A DNA stretch of 64,000 nucleotides from Tellurirhabdus bombi (GCF_021484805.1 NZ_CP090557.1:3298001-3362000), one strand, 5' to 3'; shown: positions 26,597-36,348, counted from the first letter of the stretch. The notes: a model not told the origin generated them from the sequence alone. Program-made: numbers and translations.

Positions 26597-28618
26597 ATGA
26601 AGCACCTGTTTCCCTGCATAGGTTTATTTTTGTTAATTATTTCTTCCTTTTCGTCCGTTGCCCAAGTAAACGTGACCTGGCGCCAGTGGCCTGCCCAAAA
26701 GCAACTTTATCCCAGGGATGCCCAAAACAAAGCGGAGGTTCCCGTGGCGGGTCAGTTCCAGTCAGCGACTTATTCCACGGCTTCGCTGCTTATTTATCAA
26801 AATGGGAGGCTATGGAAAAACGTTCGGGGGGCAACCGTTAGAAATGGCAACCAGGCTCAGTTTGCGTTTAACCCAACCATCGAGGCAGGCCTAAACGAAT
26901 ATAGTTTTCGCTTGTATGCCGTAGCTGGTCGGGATTCGCTGCTGGTTGCTTCGCGGGACAGCATTCTGTGCGGGGACGTTTTTTTGTTGGCTGGCCAGTC
27001 AAACATTGCTGTATTTTACCCCGAAAATTACAGCTATACCAACAAATTCCTGCGCACTTTTGGCAGCTACGGAACCGAATCACCCGGCGATACGCTCTGG
27101 CGGGTTTCCAATAGCATGAGCGGGCAGGCTGGGCTGGTGGGCACAGAGATTCAGCGCATTATTCTCGAAACGTATCAAATGCCAACCTGCATCCTCAACG
27201 GAGCCATGGGAGGAACGGGCATCTGGGCAAACATAGCCCGTAACAAAAACAACCCTACCGATCTGTCAACGATTTACGGAAGGCTGCTGTACCGGGCGCG
27301 AAAGGCAGGGGTTGCGGACAAAATAAAGGCTATTGCGTGGTGGCAGGGGGAAAACGAAGCCGGGGGAGGGAGTGCCATCGATTACGACAAAGGAATCGAT
27401 ACGTTGTTTGCGAACTGGAAAGCCGACTACAAGAATGTCAAGAAAATCTATGTTTCCCAACTGAACCTGCTGGCCGATCCAAACGCCAGGGCTGGTTGGG
27501 TACGGGATCTTCAACGGCGGATGGCCTACCTGTATCCAAACACGGAAGCCATCGCGACGGTGGGCTTGCCTGTCTATGATGGGGTTCACTACCAACATGC
27601 TGGCTACAAGCAATTTGCGGTAGAGTTGTCCCGGCTTTTAGGGCGGGATTTTTACGGTTCTACCGATACTACGGAAATTTCGTCGCCAGCCATCCAACGC
27701 GCGTATTACCTGACTCCCGATCAGCAGGAGGTAGTCTTGGAGTTTGATCCTTCCGCAAAAATGGTCTGGACGCAGGATACGGCGCTGGTTAATAATTCAT
27801 TCAATGGTCCGGGTAATTACATCCTGGATTTACGGACTTTTCTCTACTTTGACTACGATGTAAGCCGCCAGCAGGATCGGCTGGTTGATAGTGGCCGGGC
27901 CGATGGAAATCGAATTGTCCTGAAGCTGAATCAAAAGATTAAAGCCCAAACGATCACGTATCTGCCGGACTTTTTTGGCAGCAGCGTCACGCCTTATTAC
28001 AACGGACCCGTACTCAAAAACTCCCGGGGTATGCGGGCACTGACCTTTTATAAATACCCCATTGCTGCCGCCACGCCGCCCCCGCTGAACCTGATAGCCG
28101 AGGCTATATCGGATACACAAATCAACCTGAACTGGGATCAGGGCGCTGCCGAAGGCAATGCATACAGCATCGAACGGTCGGCAAATACGCCAGACAATTT
28201 TAAGGAAATTGCCCAGGTAAATGCGCGAACCTTTGCTTACTCAGACCGGATTGTACCCGGAAATAGCCAGCGGTTTTACTACCGGGTAGCTTCCGTGAAC
28301 GCCAAAGCCGAGTCGCCGTTCTCAAACCTGGCGGAAGTGACCCCCTTGGTGCTGGGTATAGAGCCGGTTTCAGTGCAAAATTTGAGGGTTTACCCGATTC
28401 CTACCCGATCTTCTCTCCAGTGCGACATACCGGAAAAACACCAGTTCCAGAAACTTCAGGTATCCGTTGTGGATTTAACGGGACGCACCTTGCTTCGGCA
28501 GACAATGTCCGGGGGCCGTTCCATCAATCTGGAGGTCGGGTCAGTCCCGCCGGGCGTCTATTCGCTTCGGTTGAGCTGGGAAGATGAAACCCTGGTCAGG
28601 AAAATTGTCATTCAATAA
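26597..28618 (+). CDS. T9SS-exported sialate O-acetylesterase-like SGNH esterase
   Basis: A 673-residue secreted esterase. A signal peptide (to ~residue 23, FSSVAQ) is followed by a beta domain, then an SGNH/DUF303 catalytic domain with the Ser motif LLAGQSNIAVF, block WWQGENEAGGG and the Asp-His motif YDGVHYQHAGYKQF. An Fn3 domain (~498-590, NLIAEAISDTQINLNWDQG) and a Por-type T9SS tail (VYPIPTRSSLQCDI... GVYSLRLSW) end the protein. ATG 26597 gives the signal peptide; an upstream TTG frame does not. Probably removes acetyl groups from carbohydrates outside the cell. Confidence 0.92.
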   Translation: MKHLFPCIGLFLLIISSFSSVAQVNVTWRQWPAQKQLYPRDAQNKAEVPVAGQFQSATYSTASLLIYQNGRLWKNVRGATVRNGNQAQFAFNPTIEAGLNEYSFRLYAVAGRDSLLVASRDSILCGDVFLLAGQSNIAVFYPENYSYTNKFLRTFGSYGTESPGDTLWRVSNSMSGQAGLVGTEIQRIILETYQMPTCILNGAMGGTGIWANIARNKNNPTDLSTIYGRLLYRARKAGVADKIKAIAWWQGENEAGGGSAIDYDKGIDTLFANWKADYKNVKKIYVSQLNLLADPNARAGWVRDLQRRMAYLYPNTEAIATVGLPVYDGVHYQHAGYKQFAVELSRLLGRDFYGSTDTTEISSPAIQRAYYLTPDQQEVVLEFDPSAKMVWTQDTALVNNSFNGPGNYILDLRTFLYFDYDVSRQQDRLVDSGRADGNRIVLKLNQKIKAQTITYLPDFFGSSVTPYYNGPVLKNSRGMRALTFYKYPIAAATPPPLNLIAEAISDTQINLNWDQGAAEGNAYSIERSANTPDNFKEIAQVNARTFAYSDRIVPGNSQRFYYRVASVNAKAESPFSNLAEVTPLVLGIEPVSVQNLRVYPIPTRSSLQCDIPEKHQFQKLQVSVVDLTGRTLLRQTMSGGRSINLEVGSVPPGVYSLRLSWEDETLVRKIVIQ

Positions 28619-28636
28619 AGGATAGATAATGAATTA

Positions 28637-28670
28637 AAAAAGAGCCCCGTTGATAGCAGGGCTCTTTTCG
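28637..28670. terminator. Bidirectional terminator
   Basis: The arms aaaagagccc (28638-28647) and gggctctttt (28659-28668) enclose an 11-nt loop between the esterase gene and the convergent DUF4412 gene. Confidence 0.88.
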
Positions 28671-28688
28671 TTATAAAGTCTGTTCCTC

Positions 28689-29420
28689 TTATTGCTTGAG
28701 GCCGTATTGCTTCATCATTTCTTCCACGGCTTTCTGCCGCTCCGCCGGTGACATATTTTTCATTTTTTCGGGATCGTATGACATGCCTTTTTTAAAATCT
28801 TTGGGAATCTCAAACTGCGAGGCTGGGATGGCTTTCGTGTCGTAGCGAACCAGATCCATAACCATGCCTCCTGGCGCGGCGTTGTTCTGCATCCGAACAA
28901 AAAAGCCCTCAGCATCATTCTTTTTCAATTCGCTGTACATGTTATCTACGCCAAAGTTTTTGCTGGAACTCCAGTAAGAAATCAGTTTTTCGTAGCCTGG
29001 AATTTCCTTGGTCGTCCAGACTTCCACATTTCCTTTATCGGTGGTAACCACGGCGTGCGTGCAGTTCATGTTTTGGATTTTTTCTTTACCGAGTACTTTA
29101 ACGGTTATTTTCCCAGGATTGGTTTTAGAGGCGGTGTTGGTCGCGTTTTCGGTGTACGTTTTTGTCGCCTCATTCAGGAGATATACCGTGTTGGGCTTGC
29201 TCGTCAGGAGAAGCATCGTTTGCTTGATCGGCTTGGGGGCGCCCGGAAGGGGAATACTCATTTCCGTGCGAACGTTACCGTTGGAGAAGTACATCACACT
29301 GCTTGAATTTATGTTTTGGTTACCGCTCTTCATGCTGATTTTATACTCAACAGACCCTTGCTGGGCCTGCACGAAAGGAGCCAGCAAGAGAGCGATCAGG
29401 AGGAATGAAATTTTTTTCAT
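28689..29420 (-). CDS. DUF4412 domain secreted protein
   Basis: A 243-residue protein with a signal peptide (MKKISFLLIALLLAPFVQAQ) and a DUF4412-like beta-rich domain (SVEYKISMKSGNQNINSSSV at the start, ALKIPASQFEIPKDF-like block near the end). The last ~35 residues are Met/Lys-rich (MKNMSPAERQKAVEEMMKQY). I set the start at ATG 29420 because the signal peptide begins there. The domain is common in Bacteroidota and possibly binds a ligand in the periplasm; function is unknown. Confidence 0.85.
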   Translation of the reverse strand: MKKISFLLIALLLAPFVQAQQGSVEYKISMKSGNQNINSSSVMYFSNGNVRTEMSIPLPGAPKPIKQTMLLLTSKPNTVYLLNEATKTYTENATNTASKTNPGKITVKVLGKEKIQNMNCTHAVVTTDKGNVEVWTTKEIPGYEKLISYWSSSKNFGVDNMYSELKKNDAEGFFVRMQNNAAPGGMVMDLVRYDTKAIPASQFEIPKDFKKGMSYDPEKMKNMSPAERQKAVEEMMKQYGLKQ

Positions 29421-29629
29421 GGTTAATGAGGGGTTATCAACAGGCAATTTACAAATAAAGTTAGTGAACAGGTATTCTCTACGCTTATTGCTCATTCTGA
29501 ATTATCATAGTTTGTTTTCAACCCTTTCCGAGGCTCGGGCGTTTACCTTTACGGTCGAATGATTCACCTGATTAAAAAAGTTTCTGGCGGGGCGGCCATG
29601 CCTATACGCAAGCAGAACTTACTCAAAAA

Positions 29630-30634
29630 ATGATAACAACAGATATGTGCATTATCGGCGCGGGCCCAGTGGGTTTGTTTGCCGTTTTCGAAGCAGGACT
29701 CTTGAAAATGCGTTGCCATTTAATTGATGCGCTGCCGCAGGTGGGTGGGCAACTCTCCGAGATTTATCCGCAAAAGCCGATTTACGATATTCCTGGCTAT
29801 CCAGAAGTAAAAGCGCAGGAGCTGGTTGATAATCTGATGGAACAAATCAACCCGTTTCACCCTACGTTTACGCTGGGAGAACGCGTGGAAAGCCTCGACC
29901 GCCAGGCCGATGGCTCGCTGATCGTCAAAACCAACGAAGGAACAGCGGTGCATTGCCAGGTGGTGGTTATTGCCGGCGGACTCGGTTGCTTCGAACCACG
30001 GAAACCGGAGATTGAAAACCTGGAAGCGTTTGAAGGCAAAGGCGTTGCCTACATGGTGAAGAACCCGGAAAGCCTCCGTGGTCGCCGGGTAGTGCTGGCT
30101 GGCGGCGGCGACTCAGCCCTTGACTGGACCGTTTTTCTGGCCAATATTGCCCAAGAAGTAACACTCGTGCACCGGGGCGATTCATTCCGGGGAGCGCCCG
30201 ACTCGGCGGAGAAAGTGTTTGAACTGGCGAAGCAGGGACGAATCAGGCTAATTCTACAGTCGAATATCACCAAAATTGATGGAACAGGGCATTTGCAGGA
30301 AGTGACGATTACGGCAAAAGACAAATCCGTAACGCAATTGGAAGCCGATAACCTGATTCCGCTTTTTGGACTAACGCCTAAACTGGGTCCCATTGCCGAT
30401 TGGGGTTTGCAGATCGACAAATCCGCCATCAACGTCAATACAACGGATTATTCCACCAATGTGGAACGGATTTATGCCATTGGGGATATCAACACCTATC
30501 CGGGCAAGCTGAAACTGATTTTGTGCGGTTTTCACGAAGCGGCGCTCATGTGCCAGAGTGCGTTTAAGTTTGTTTACCCCAATCAGAAATTGAGTTTTAA
30601 ATACACCACCGTTAACGGCATTCCCACTTTTTAA
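29630..30634 (+). CDS. Ferredoxin-NAD(P)+ reductase, thioredoxin-reductase type
   Basis: A 334-residue flavoprotein. The FAD loop IIGAGPVGLFAVFEAG is near the N-terminus, the NAD(P) loop LAGGGDSALDW follows mid-protein, and YAIGDINTYPGKLKLIL near the C-terminus binds FAD. There is no CxxC redox motif between the FAD and NAD(P) parts, which separates ferredoxin reductases of the YumC type from thioredoxin reductases. The stop at 30632-30634 is followed after 1 nt by the ferredoxin gene, so it should reduce that ferredoxin. Confidence 0.92.
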   Translation: MITTDMCIIGAGPVGLFAVFEAGLLKMRCHLIDALPQVGGQLSEIYPQKPIYDIPGYPEVKAQELVDNLMEQINPFHPTFTLGERVESLDRQADGSLIVKTNEGTAVHCQVVVIAGGLGCFEPRKPEIENLEAFEGKGVAYMVKNPESLRGRRVVLAGGGDSALDWTVFLANIAQEVTLVHRGDSFRGAPDSAEKVFELAKQGRIRLILQSNITKIDGTGHLQEVTITAKDKSVTQLEADNLIPLFGLTPKLGPIADWGLQIDKSAINVNTTDYSTNVERIYAIGDINTYPGKLKLILCGFHEAALMCQSAFKFVYPNQKLSFKYTTVNGIPTF

Positions 30635-30635
30635 G

Positions 30636-30953
30636 ATGATCAGTTTCACCATAGAAGATCGCGATGGTAGTCGGCAAACGCTGGAAATCCCGGAAGGCAT
30701 TAACCTGAGTTTGATGGAAGTGCTGAAAGCGTCGGAGTACAATATTCTGGCCACGTGCGGCGGCATGGCTTTGTGCGCTACCTGCCACGTTCAGGTGCTG
30801 GAAGGCGAAGAGGCCCTGCCATCCGCAAACGATGCCGAACTAGACATGCTGGATACCCTGCCGGACGCTGATTCTGCCAGTCGTTTGGCCTGCCAGTTAC
30901 GGGTCAATGAAAATCTGGAGGGAGCAGTTTTTCGCATAAGAGGCAGTGAATAA
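30636..30953 (+). CDS. Adrenodoxin-type 2Fe-2S ferredoxin
   Basis: A 105-residue ferredoxin. The four cluster ligands fit C-x5-C-x2-C-x35-C (Cys41, Cys47, Cys50, Cys86) in the order of vertebrate adrenodoxin/ISC-type ferredoxins. Acidic residues around 57-75 probably mediate partner binding. It starts 1 nt after the reductase stop, a co-translated pair. The electron acceptor is not in the window; the nearby methyltransferase is not a redox enzyme. P450s or Fe-S assembly are plausible acceptors. Confidence 0.95.
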   Translation: MISFTIEDRDGSRQTLEIPEGINLSLMEVLKASEYNILATCGGMALCATCHVQVLEGEEALPSANDAELDMLDTLPDADSASRLACQLRVNENLEGAVFRIRGSE

Positions 30954-31006
30954 GGTGGGATTTAGGCCGGAAAAGGAAATATTTGCAAAAAGAATGGCTA
31001 TCTCTC

Positions 31007-32062
31007 ATGCATGAAATGACTAAACCCGATCTGGCTCCGATCACCCGCCATTTGCGCGCCATGTTCGGTTCCCGGCTTTTAATTGCGGCGGTAAATCATC
31101 TGGACGTTTTCGAAATTCTGGATAAAGGACCCGTCAGCTTCAGTGAGTTACAAACGCGCATGCACCTGGCCGACCGACCGGCGATGGTGCTCTTTCCCGC
31201 TCTTTGCGCCATGGGTTTTTTAGCCATAGATGAGGCGAAAAACCTGTCCCTAACCCCATTGGGGCGCTTTTTGACCCAGGGAGGAAACCCCAATCTGGTT
31301 GGGTATGTCGGTCTGGAAAAAGACGATTCGGGCGTGCTGGAAATGGTGGAGCGTCTCCAAAACGACGGACCGCGCGACATTTCAGCGGGTATTTCCTTCG
31401 TGAAAGAAGGCGAAGGTCCTTCGCCGATGGACGATCCGGCCCTGGCCCGCGCCTTGACGCTGGGTCTGGCCGGACGGGCGCAGCACCTGTCGCCCATTGT
31501 GGCGGCCCGGATGAGCAAACGCGACGGCCATCTGCTCGATGTAGCGGGCGGAACCGGTTATTTTACCTACGAATGGTTGTTGGCTAACCCGACTTCAACG
31601 GCCACCGTTTTTGACCGCCAGCAGGTGCTGAACGTGGCGGCGGAACTGCTGGATGCCTTTGGAAAAAGTGGTCGGCCCGGCGCTGATACGGTTCGTGAAC
31701 GAGTGACGTTTCAGCCCGGTGATATGCTGGTCGATGAACTACCGGAAACCGATTTGCTGCTGGCCGCCAGCCTTTTCCATGATTGGCCGACGGAAACCTG
31801 CCAGCATTTAGCCAACCGTTTTGCCGCAGCGGTGCGTCCGGGCGGTGAATTATGGGTGCACGATGCTTTTTTGAATGATACGCTGGATGGTCCCTTAGCC
31901 GCTACCGATTATTCGGCACAGCTTTTCTGGGGAACGAAAGGGCGGATTTACAGCCGAAAAGAATACCGTGGCTGGCTGGGAAAAGCGGGATTGGTGCCAA
32001 CGGACGAAAACATCCCAACGCAAATGGATTACGGATTAATCTGGGCGAAAAAGCCGGTTTAA
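31007..32062 (+). CDS. SAM-dependent O-methyltransferase (dimerisation-domain type)
   Basis: A 351-residue enzyme. The N-terminal helical/winged-helix dimerisation domain (residues ~15-90, LLIAAVNHLDVFEILDKGPV) precedes a Rossmann-type methyltransferase with the SAM motif LLDVAGGTGYFTYEW, the acidic LAASLFHDWPTETC and the later GGELWVHDAFLND. This is the layout of family 2 O-methyltransferases such as hydroxyneurosporene methyltransferase and small-molecule tailoring enzymes. The start is uncertain between ATG 31007, ATG 31016 and TTG 30983. It follows the ferredoxin by ~50 nt and may share its transcript. Confidence 0.88.
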   Translation: MHEMTKPDLAPITRHLRAMFGSRLLIAAVNHLDVFEILDKGPVSFSELQTRMHLADRPAMVLFPALCAMGFLAIDEAKNLSLTPLGRFLTQGGNPNLVGYVGLEKDDSGVLEMVERLQNDGPRDISAGISFVKEGEGPSPMDDPALARALTLGLAGRAQHLSPIVAARMSKRDGHLLDVAGGTGYFTYEWLLANPTSTATVFDRQQVLNVAAELLDAFGKSGRPGADTVRERVTFQPGDMLVDELPETDLLLAASLFHDWPTETCQHLANRFAAAVRPGGELWVHDAFLNDTLDGPLAATDYSAQLFWGTKGRIYSRKEYRGWLGKAGLVPTDENIPTQMDYGLIWAKKPV

Positions 32063-32069
32063 CCACTAA

Positions 32070-32108
32070 AAAAAGGCCGCCGCCCTTAGTGAGGGCGGCG
32101 GCCTTTTT
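32070..32108. terminator. Bidirectional terminator, very stable
   Basis: A perfect 16-bp stem (arms 32070-32085 and 32093-32108), G+C-rich in its core with A/T runs at the ends, and a 7-nt loop. It serves the methyltransferase gene and the convergent TreY-MalQ gene. Confidence 0.93.
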
Positions 32109-32121
32109 CATTAACTCAATT

Positions 32122-35100
32122 TTAGCCCCGGCCATACAATAACACCCATTCCCGAAGCTGGACCTCGGAAGCGGGCGTAATCTGATCCGGCAGAAGCCGC
32201 CAGACCCAGTTATTTTTCGTGGAGGCTGGCGTATTCATGCGAGCCGATTCATCGAGACCCAACACATCCTGAAGGGGCAGAATGACAATCTTGGCAACGC
32301 ACGCATAAGCCATCCGACTCAGCACCTGGTGCACATTCCGATCCGAAATTGGGTAGCCCGTGTATCTTTCCAGCATTTTTCGCTCTTCTTTGGTCGCATC
32401 CTGGCGGTACCAGCCGCGCGTTGTGTTGTTGTCATGCGTACCAGTATAGGCAATGCCAATGGGCGTAAAATTATGGGGTACGTTAACAGAATGGATCATA
32501 TCATCGGTGAAGGCAAACTGCAACACCTTCATGCCTGGAAGCATAAATTCATCCCGCAATTCATACACCGCATCGTTGATATCGCCCAAATCTTCCGCCA
32601 CAAACGGAAGCTCTCCCAACGCCTGTTGCATCGTCAGAAAGAAATCGGAACCCGGTCCTTGTCTCCATTCGCCGTTGATGGCCGTCTTTTCAGACGAGGG
32701 AACTTCCCAGTAATTGGCGAAAGCCCGAAAATGGTCAAGGCGCAGTAAATCATAGAGTTCCATGTTTTTTCGAAGGCGGTCGATCCACCAGGAATAACCC
32801 TGCTCTTTCAACACATCCCACCGAAAAACGGGCATTCCCCAAAGCTGCCCTTCGGCATTGAAATAATCGGGAGGCACGCCCGCCACGCCAATCATTTTTC
32901 CTTCTTCGTCAACACTGAAAATTGACGGATTCGCCCACACATCCGCCGAATCATAGCTGGTGTAAAAAGGAAGGTCGCCGAATAGTTTAATATTCAGGTT
33001 GTTGCAATACGCTTTGAGGTCTTTCCACTGCCGGGCGAAGATAAACTGAAGCCATTTGGTCTGGTCCAATACCCGCTGATTTTCTGCTGTAAACGTGGCA
33101 AGCGCTTCCGGCTCCCGCAGTTTAAAAGGCTTGGGCCACTGGAACCAGGCTTTGTCATCCTGCTTTTGTTTCAGGACGACAAAAAGAGCGAAATCATCCA
33201 GCCAGTACGCTTCCTGTTCGCAAAAGAGGTTGAACTCAACCTGGAGCCCTTCGGCTCTTCCTTCGCTGAAATTCTGGTATGCTTCGTCAAAAAGTTTATT
33301 TTTTACCCGCTCCGCTTTGGTGTAATCGGTTTTATCACTAGGTGGCAAATGATGCTGAACAAGTGCTTCTGAATCCAGCAAACCCTCTTGTGCCAATAAG
33401 TCTGGACTAATCAATAAGGTGTTACCAGCCATGCTGGAAATGGAACTATAAGGAGAGTGTCCCTGGCCCTGTTCCGTTGGATTAAGGGGTAACAGTTGCC
33501 AGTAGGTCTGGCGGCTACGGCTCAGAAAATCCGCAAATTCGGTTGCAGCGGGCCCCATGTCGCCAATGCCAAAAGGGGAGGCCAACGACGTAAGCGATAA
33601 CAAAATCCCAGCGCTACGGTTGTTGATAGGCTGCTGCAATTTTAGTAAAGCCAGCGGAAAAGGCTTGAAAATCAGATTAACAGCAATGTCATCTTCAAAT
33701 TTTCCACTCGTATTGGCTAGCTCGTTGCACCATTCCAAAGGCGCTTCGGGAGGCATCACAATGCGGGTATCTTTCCAGTCGACAGCCAATGCATCGCGTT
33801 TTTGTTGCTGGCTTAAAAAGGCCAGGTGTAAAGGAACCGCAGTTACGTACCAAGTCTGCTTATGGCGCCGGGCAAACGCCATAACATGCTCTTTATAAGC
33901 TCCTTTAACCGTTAGCGGAATATACTGGCCCTCCGCAAAAACATCAGGTTGTTGCTTGCGTTCATTCAGTAACTTATAAATCAGCCAGAGTTTGATGCGG
34001 GCGTCGTAGCGGTTCTGCCAAAGCTCCGTCAAAAGGGCTTCGGTCTGCGCTTCGTCGTTGGCTTCCAGACTTTCCAGCCATTGTTGACGCTGGTTATAAT
34101 CCACCGGACGGCGGTTGTCAGGGTCTACCAGACTTAAATCCCAAAGCTCAGTTCCCTGGTAAATATCCGGTACGCCGGGACAGGTCGCCTTAAGCAGTAC
34201 CTGGGCCAGCGAATTGATAATTCCAAAATCCGCCACCTTCCGATGAAGCTTTTGAAAGCTCTTCCAGAATGGTTTTTTGGGATTTAACAGGTTGGTAGCA
34301 AAAGCCTTAGCCGCTTCTTCGTAGGCTTCATCAGGGGTGTCCCACTGAGAATGTCTTTTAGCTTCGCGCAAGGCTTTTTCCAGATACGCCTGAATGCGCT
34401 GTCCAAAATCATCTTCACCCTGCTCCGGCATTGGATAAGCGCCAATTAAAGTCTGATAAATAAAATATTCATCGTTCTCGTCGGGCGAATTTTCTTTTTT
34501 AAGCTTAGCGTTTATTTGTTGCCATTCCTGAACGGTGGCAAACCATTCGTTAGAAATATCCGTGAGGACGTTGAGACGGGCCCGAACGTCTTCACCCCGT
34601 TTGGTGTCGTGTGTTGAGGTTGCGTTCAAAGCGAGTGGCCAGTATTTCTGCCGATCTTCCATTTGCTGGTGGAAGTCAGAAATAGATAGCCCAAACGACT
34701 CCGGAGCGTCGCCCACTTCATTGTGTCCGATAAACCGGTTGTAGGTGTACATGAGCGTGTCTTCCACACCTTTTGCCATAAGCGGCCCCGTGAATTGCAT
34801 CAGACGCTGGTAAAAAGACAAGGCCCGGTGGTTGTATTCGGGATTGTTATCCAAGGGCTTATGAAGGAGGCTAGCTTCTAGTAGCCCGAGTGCGGTAGCC
34901 AGTTTTGGCTTGCCTTTCCGAACCTGGTCGAAGATGTCCTTAACCGCCGCCACTTCGGAGGAATCAAGCGGAAAGCGATTGCCATAATAGCGGTAAACCG
35001 GGCAATGGATCAGCACTGCCCCGATAGCTTCTTTGAGTTCTTCGTGCGAAACCGTATTTAATTCGTCCTCACTAACTAAAGTCGATTCGATAAAAAACTG

Positions 35101-36348
35101 GCAGAGGTTTTCCAACTCACCAACCATGTGATTATTCAGGATATGCGCTTTCTTCTGGTGAATCTGCTCCTGAACTGGCGTTTGTTTTCCGACCAGATCG
35201 TTATAAAAGGCCGTGAAATCGGCTTTGCTTTTCTGTCTGGTAAATAAGTTGTTGACGAGGGCCAAAAACTCATATCCTGTGCTACCCTGAATCGGCCAGT
35301 TCTGCGGCAGGGGTTCCCCCGGCTCCAGAATTTTCTCGACAGTAAGGTACGTTTCTTCGCCGGTTAGCTCCCGTAGGCGGGCCAGGTACTGGCTTGGATC
35401 ATACAGCCCATCAATGTGGTCGATGCGTAAGCCCTGGAAAATCCCAATATCCTGCAACGACTTGATTAGCTGGTGGTAATGCTGAAAAACCGCTTCGTCC
35501 TGAATATTCAGGCAGATAAGGCTGGTGACCGTGAAGAAACGGCGGAAATTGATGCGCTGATCCGTGTCCTGGTGGTAGCAAAGCTCGTAAACCTGGGAAT
35601 CAGCAATCTGTTGTAGCTGCTCTGGGTTGCCATTGATCGCTTTCAGGCAGCTTTGAAGGTACTTTTTAGTGTCTGGGTGCTTCGTCTGCGAGGCCAGTTG
35701 CTGCTGAAATTCAGTTACTTCCAGTGCGTAAGTTTTGGCATCATCCACGCGTTGCAGTTGCGTGAGCTGATCAAGCAGTTGCTGAATGTTATCACCGGGG
35801 TTTTCGCCGGCCTGAAGAATGGTCGCGTAGGATCTAAGGTGCAGCGGATAATCGTTTTCGAAATAACGCAGCACCAGCCGCCCGTCCTGAAAACTGACCT
35901 TGAGTTGCTTTTTTTCAATGACCTCTGCCAAAGGTGCCCCCAAAAACGGAATCATGATGCGACCCTGATAAAAGGAGCTGGTCCAGGTGGAATCGAAAAA
36001 CGGCGCATATTGCGAAAGCGGCCCTTTTTCCAGTACGTCCATCAACCACGGATTGCCAACATGGTAGGCCATGTGGTTGGGCACAATATCCTGAAGCCAG
36101 CCCATGCCGTTTTTTTGCAGCTTTTTACCAATGGCTTTCAAGCGTTTTTCGGTGCCAATCTCGGGATGAATCTGGTGCGGATTGACACCGTCGTAGCCGT
36201 GGGTGCTGCCGGGCGTTGATTCGAGAAGGGGAGAGGCATAGATTGTGCCCACGCCTAATTTTTGCAAATAGGCAATGATATTTTCAAAATCGCTGAAGGT
36301 AAATGCTTTATGGAATTGTATTCGATACGTTGAGACAGGATTGTACAT
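32122..36348 (-). CDS. treY-malQ: Fused malto-oligosyltrehalose synthase / 4-alpha-glucanotransferase
   Basis: A 1408-residue fusion starting MYNPVSTYRIQFHKAF. Residues ~1-900 are TreY (GH13): region I DIVPNH at 87-92, region II GLRIDHIDGL, the acid/base TVEKILEPGEPLP and region IV STHDTKRGEDVRARL are all intact. A junction near 900-912 leads to MalQ (GH77): GILLSLTSLASPFGIGDMG, FGDLPFYTSYDSADVW, nucleophile in RLDHFRAFANYW, acid/base in VAEDLG, and GTHDNNTT. TreY isomerises the reducing end of maltodextrins to a trehalose-type bond; MalQ transfers glucans. No TreZ is nearby. It is monocistronic, and the upstream start MLIIHYNTM adds eight residues. Confidence 0.93.
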   Translation of the reverse strand: MYNPVSTYRIQFHKAFTFSDFENIIAYLQKLGVGTIYASPLLESTPGSTHGYDGVNPHQIHPEIGTEKRLKAIGKKLQKNGMGWLQDIVPNHMAYHVGNPWLMDVLEKGPLSQYAPFFDSTWTSSFYQGRIMIPFLGAPLAEVIEKKQLKVSFQDGRLVLRYFENDYPLHLRSYATILQAGENPGDNIQQLLDQLTQLQRVDDAKTYALEVTEFQQQLASQTKHPDTKKYLQSCLKAINGNPEQLQQIADSQVYELCYHQDTDQRINFRRFFTVTSLICLNIQDEAVFQHYHQLIKSLQDIGIFQGLRIDHIDGLYDPSQYLARLRELTGEETYLTVEKILEPGEPLPQNWPIQGSTGYEFLALVNNLFTRQKSKADFTAFYNDLVGKQTPVQEQIHQKKAHILNNHMVGELENLCQFFIESTLVSEDELNTVSHEELKEAIGAVLIHCPVYRYYGNRFPLDSSEVAAVKDIFDQVRKGKPKLATALGLLEASLLHKPLDNNPEYNHRALSFYQRLMQFTGPLMAKGVEDTLMYTYNRFIGHNEVGDAPESFGLSISDFHQQMEDRQKYWPLALNATSTHDTKRGEDVRARLNVLTDISNEWFATVQEWQQINAKLKKENSPDENDEYFIYQTLIGAYPMPEQGEDDFGQRIQAYLEKALREAKRHSQWDTPDEAYEEAAKAFATNLLNPKKPFWKSFQKLHRKVADFGIINSLAQVLLKATCPGVPDIYQGTELWDLSLVDPDNRRPVDYNQRQQWLESLEANDEAQTEALLTELWQNRYDARIKLWLIYKLLNERKQQPDVFAEGQYIPLTVKGAYKEHVMAFARRHKQTWYVTAVPLHLAFLSQQQKRDALAVDWKDTRIVMPPEAPLEWCNELANTSGKFEDDIAVNLIFKPFPLALLKLQQPINNRSAGILLSLTSLASPFGIGDMGPAATEFADFLSRSRQTYWQLLPLNPTEQGQGHSPYSSISSMAGNTLLISPDLLAQEGLLDSEALVQHHLPPSDKTDYTKAERVKNKLFDEAYQNFSEGRAEGLQVEFNLFCEQEAYWLDDFALFVVLKQKQDDKAWFQWPKPFKLREPEALATFTAENQRVLDQTKWLQFIFARQWKDLKAYCNNLNIKLFGDLPFYTSYDSADVWANPSIFSVDEEGKMIGVAGVPPDYFNAEGQLWGMPVFRWDVLKEQGYSWWIDRLRKNMELYDLLRLDHFRAFANYWEVPSSEKTAINGEWRQGPGSDFFLTMQQALGELPFVAEDLGDINDAVYELRDEFMLPGMKVLQFAFTDDMIHSVNVPHNFTPIGIAYTGTHDNNTTRGWYRQDATKEERKMLERYTGYPISDRNVHQVLSRMAYACVAKIVILPLQDVLGLDESARMNTPASTKNNWVWRLLPDQITPASEVQLREWVLLYGRG

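Noticed and set aside
29008-29562. A 184-codon plus-strand frame across DUF4412
   Set aside because: It is antisense to a well-formed signal peptide and DUF4412 domain and has no family resemblance.
35653-36219. A 188-codon open frame antisense to the TreY domain
   Set aside because: It lies wholly opposite a domain with all catalytic motifs intact, has a composition typical of antisense frames, and resembles no protein family.
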